Shown here: positions 32,228-34,865 of the stretch, piece by piece
Layout of the letters: each line of letters starts with the position of its first letter
How positions within the stretch are numbered: position 1 is the first letter of the stretch
Assembly (NCBI GenBank): GCA_903858685.1
Contig: CAIOJR010000102.1
Coordinates: 1 to 34,865 of the forward strand
Reading direction: 5' to 3'
DNA length: 34,865 bases
From: an uncultured Caulobacterales bacterium
GTDB lineage: Bacteria; Pseudomonadota; Alphaproteobacteria; Caulobacterales; Caulobacteraceae
Program-made: the position numbers and the translations under genes
The notes under the pieces: model-generated
The model's input: only the letters and a program-made list of their open reading frames with translations
Database searches by the model: none
Told to the model about the DNA's origin: nothing

Positions 32228-34699
32228 ATGACGAAACATAATCTCAGTTTATCCACGGCCGTCGTGGCCTTGGCGATTTTCGGTGCAGGCGCGACGGGGG
32301 TCAGCGCGGCGGATGTGTCCGCCAAACCTGCCGATACATCAGCGACAACGGTTCAGGATCTCATCGTGACGGCTTCGCGTCGCGACGAAAAGCTTCAGGA
32401 CGTGCCGATCGCGCTTGACGCCTTTGGCGGCAAGGCGCTCCAGCAACTGGGCATCACCAATTTCGAGCAGCTCTTGCTCAGCTTGCCGGACGTGCACGCC
32501 GCTGGCCGCGGTCCGGGGCAGAACAGCGTCTATATTCGTGGCCTGTCGACCGACACCGCCTCCATTCTGATCGGCGGCGCAGCCGGCACCAATCCCAATG
32601 TCGCCATCTATTTGGACGACATCGCTGTATCCATGCCCGTGCGCAACCTGGACATCTACGCGGTGGATCTTGACCGGGTTGAAGTGCTGAAGGGGCCGCA
32701 GGGAACCACATTCGGCGCCAGTTCGATGGGCGGCGCGGTGCGCTACATCACCGCCAAGCCGAACCTCTCCGACTTCCATTATGGTTTCTCGACCAGCTAT
32801 TCCGAAAACGCCAAGGGCGGCGACAGCTCGTCGGCCAATGGTTATGTCAACCTGCCGATCATAAAGGACAAATTCGCCGTTCGCCTGGTGGCCTATTCCG
32901 ACAACCAGGGCGGATATATCGACAATGTCGCGGGCACTTACCAGATGCCCGTCACCAGCCCCGGTTTCGGCGGCAATTCATGGGCGGCGTCGATCTCCCG
33001 CCCCATCGTCGACAATTCAACCCTGGTCAAAAAGAACTTCAACACCGCTGACTACAAGGGCTTCCGGGTCGCGGCCAAATACCAGATCAATGAAAACTGG
33101 AGCGTCGAAGTTCAGGATCTGACCCAGTCGCTGAACACCGAAGGGGTCTTCGACTATGATCCTACGCTGGGCGATTTGAAGGCGAAGCGGTTCAACCCGG
33201 ACAATCTGGCCGATAAGGGCAATGTTCTGGAGTGGAATGTGAACGGCCGGTTGGGGCAACTCGATCTGGTCTATACAGGCGGCTATGTCGAGCGCCGCGC
33301 GGTCCAGAACACCGACTATACCGCCTATTCCAATTCCGGCGGCTATGCAGTGTACTACAATTGTAATTACGCAGTTTATCACGCTGTGGCCTACAAGCAG
33401 GCGCCTGCGGCCGGGGCGGCTTGTTTCTCGCCCAAGAACCACGTGCACAATGACACCCGCAACACCCGCTTGACCGAGGAGCTTCGCATTTCAACGCCCA
33501 GCGACTGGCGTTTGCGCGGCAGCGCCGGGGTCTATTACGACACTGACCACGTCTATGATCAGGACGAGTTCGCCTATGAAGGGTCGAGCGCCGGCGCGGG
33601 TTTCCCAGGGGCCAATGAACCCTTCTCCACCGCCACGGCGATCAACCGCTACATCACGGATCCGAGCGTCCAGTTCGTCAATGATGTGACCCGCAGGGAT
33701 CGCCAATATGCGGTCTATGGCGAAGCCGCCTATGACATCATACCCAAGAAGCTGACGGCCAGCATCGGCCTGCGCTACTACGACCAACAGGTTGGAATTG
33801 CAGGCTCCGCCAGCTATGGCAGCCGTTTCAGCCAGAGCGCAGATCACGGGATTTCGTTGCAAAACTACGCTCCGGTCACCGAAACCGGCGTGATTCCGAA
33901 GCTTAACCTGACCTATCACGCCACAGACGACGTGATGATCTATGGCACCTATTCTGAAGGCTTCCGTCCCGGCGGGTTCAATCGTGGCGGCGGGAACGTC
34001 AACTCCAAGACCGGGTTTGTCGTGCCTGTGGGTTACGGGACGGACTCGGTGAAGAACTATGAACTGGGCTGGAAAACCCAGTGGCTTGACCGCACCCTGA
34101 CCCTGAACGGCGCAGCCTATTTCATCCAGTGGGACAAGTTGCAGTCACAGATCTACCGTCCGGCGGACAGCTTCCTGACCTTTGTGCAAAACGCCGCCAA
34201 TGCCGAGATCAAGGGACTGGAAACGGATGCGATCTGGCGGCCCGTTCACGGGCTGAGCCTCAGCGCAAATGTGGCCTATACGCACAGCGAGCTGACCTCG
34301 ATCCTGCCCGGCATCAGCAATCTGCGCCCGGTGGGCAGCCAGCTGGCCTTGACGCCGGAACTGCAGGGAACCTTCGTGGCCCGTTACGAGCATGAGTTCG
34401 TTCCGGAATATACGAGCTTCTTCCAGGGCACGGCGACAGCGGCGGGCCGTATGCTCTCCACCATTGACCGGGGCGCGGACACGACCGGTACGCCCTTGCA
34501 TAACGATATCGAGCTTCATCCCTACACGACGGGCGCAATCTCGGCGGGTGTGATGAAGGACGGCTGGACGGTGGAACTGTTCGTCAACAATGTAACGGAT
34601 GCGCGTCCGGAACTTTACGCCAATGCCTCGGACCGGACCCTTCGGTACACCACCACGCCGCCGCGCACGGTGGGCGTCCGGTTCTCCGCCAAGTACTAG
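32228..34699 (+). CDS. TonB-dependent outer-membrane receptor
   Basis: The 823-residue protein begins with a signal peptide (MTKHNLSLSTAVVALAIFGA, cleaved near VSAAD) and a TonB-box/plug entry TVQDLIVTASRRDEKLQDVP. The plug includes NSVYIRGLS and VEVLKGPQGTTFGASSMGGA, and the beta-barrel has the receptor motifs TYSEGFRPGGFNRGG and VKNYELGWKTQ before the C-terminal strand RTVGVRFSAKY. It imports a ligand too large or scarce for porins, using TonB energy. The ATG at 32228 (GGGGGAT upstream) opens the signal peptide; a longer frame adds 26 unlikely residues. Given the LysR gene and Rieske operon next door, it may import their substrate. A strong terminator follows. Confidence 0.93.
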   Translation: MTKHNLSLSTAVVALAIFGAGATGVSAADVSAKPADTSATTVQDLIVTASRRDEKLQDVPIALDAFGGKALQQLGITNFEQLLLSLPDVHAAGRGPGQNSVYIRGLSTDTASILIGGAAGTNPNVAIYLDDIAVSMPVRNLDIYAVDLDRVEVLKGPQGTTFGASSMGGAVRYITAKPNLSDFHYGFSTSYSENAKGGDSSSANGYVNLPIIKDKFAVRLVAYSDNQGGYIDNVAGTYQMPVTSPGFGGNSWAASISRPIVDNSTLVKKNFNTADYKGFRVAAKYQINENWSVEVQDLTQSLNTEGVFDYDPTLGDLKAKRFNPDNLADKGNVLEWNVNGRLGQLDLVYTGGYVERRAVQNTDYTAYSNSGGYAVYYNCNYAVYHAVAYKQAPAAGAACFSPKNHVHNDTRNTRLTEELRISTPSDWRLRGSAGVYYDTDHVYDQDEFAYEGSSAGAGFPGANEPFSTATAINRYITDPSVQFVNDVTRRDRQYAVYGEAAYDIIPKKLTASIGLRYYDQQVGIAGSASYGSRFSQSADHGISLQNYAPVTETGVIPKLNLTYHATDDVMIYGTYSEGFRPGGFNRGGGNVNSKTGFVVPVGYGTDSVKNYELGWKTQWLDRTLTLNGAAYFIQWDKLQSQIYRPADSFLTFVQNAANAEIKGLETDAIWRPVHGLSLSANVAYTHSELTSILPGISNLRPVGSQLALTPELQGTFVARYEHEFVPEYTSFFQGTATAAGRMLSTIDRGADTTGTPLHNDIELHPYTTGAISAGVMKDGWTVELFVNNVTDARPELYANASDRTLRYTTTPPRTVGVRFSAKY

Positions 34700-34714
34700 T
34701 CTGGAATGATTGAC

Positions 34715-34765
34715 CTGCGGACAGGGGGGGCTGCACAGTCACCCCCTCTGTCCGCAGCATTTTTT
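34715..34765 (+). terminator. Rho-independent terminator after the TonB-dependent receptor
   Basis: CTGCGGACAG (34715-34724) pairs perfectly with CTGTCCGCAG (34748-34757). The stem extends through a G-T wobble and five G-C pairs around an 11-nt loop, and is followed by six T residues at 34760-34765. This is a textbook intrinsic terminator 15 nt after the receptor stop. Confidence 0.95.
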
Positions 34766-34784
34766 CCGACTCCCGGAGGTCCCA

Positions 34785-34865
34785 TTGGGTTCGAATAGCA
34801 CCGTTACGGCGAACCAGGACGTCACCTTTTCGAGCGAGGCCGCCAGGGCGCGTTTGCAGTCGGGC
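34785..34865 (+). CDS. Start of an unidentified gene, truncated by the window edge
   Basis: After the terminator, GGAGGT (34775-34780) precedes a TTG at 34785 that opens a frame with no stop to the end of the window (27 codons, ending SSEAARARLQSG). The ribosome binding site is strong but only 4 nt from the TTG. The visible end resembles the first helix of a tetratricopeptide-type repeat, but the fragment is too short for a function call. It could be a separate unit or a partner of the receptor. Confidence 0.45.
   Translation, partial: MGSNSTVTANQDVTFSSEAARARLQSG

Noticed and set aside
34715-34765. Hairpin considered as a riboswitch for the edge gene
   Set aside because: The long GC stem with six following T residues directly after a stop codon is fully explained as an intrinsic terminator.

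Overview
The window is GC-rich, densely packed and shows no RNA genes, CRISPR array or insertion sequence. An alphaproteobacterium is the best fit, probably Caulobacterales or Sphingomonadales. The clues are a TonB-dependent receptor with the VTASRR-type plug entry common in those orders, an RcnB-like periplasmic protein, an NAD-linked fdsGBA-D formate dehydrogenase, glutathione-dependent formaldehyde oxidation, a GMC oxidoreductase and frequent TTG starts. The lineage is inferred from gene content only.

Layout. (1) 1-2969: the 3' end of a large two-partner-secretion exoprotein with YDG/MBG repeats, followed by its outer-membrane transporter. (2) 2977-6212: an exported alpha/beta hydrolase, a divergent membrane-anchored LytTR regulator preceded by an 8-bp tandem repeat, and an exported M28 metallopeptidase. 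(3) 6383-15404: a COQ4-like gene, then a minus-strand operon (two acyl-CoA dehydrogenases, a FadD19-like acyl-CoA ligase, a GPH-type transporter) diverging from an SDR and a GMC oxidoreductase. This looks like a catabolic cluster for a lipophilic, possibly steroid or isoprenoid, substrate. (4) 15401-22858: a DMT exporter, fdsGBA-D, and the divergent fdhD with a GNAT gene. (5) 22914-25450: an RcnB-like protein, S-formylglutathione hydrolase and glutathione-dependent formaldehyde dehydrogenase. (6) 25519-34699: a tightly overlapped operon with a Rieske oxygenase, a cystathionine gamma-synthase-family PLP enzyme, and a two-subunit flavin oxidase of HcnB/OoxA plus HcnC/OoxB type. It diverges from a LysR regulator that is followed by a TonB-dependent receptor and a strong terminator. 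A further gene begins at the right edge.

How it fits together. Regions 4-6 make a coherent C1 route. The Rieske enzyme has the bridging Glu of the carnitine/betaine N-demethylases, and the flavin oxidase pair resembles enzymes that oxidise secondary amines. Both could release formaldehyde from an N-methylated compound taken up by the TonB receptor. FrmA and FghA, the next genes on the same strand, convert formaldehyde to formate, and the FDS complex oxidises formate to CO2 with NADH formation. The PLP enzyme sits inside the operon with one-base overlaps on both sides, so the true substrate may be an N-methylated amino acid with a sulfur or other gamma-leaving group. No dedicated Rieske reductase is visible. 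This operon is the best candidate here for an undescribed pathway.
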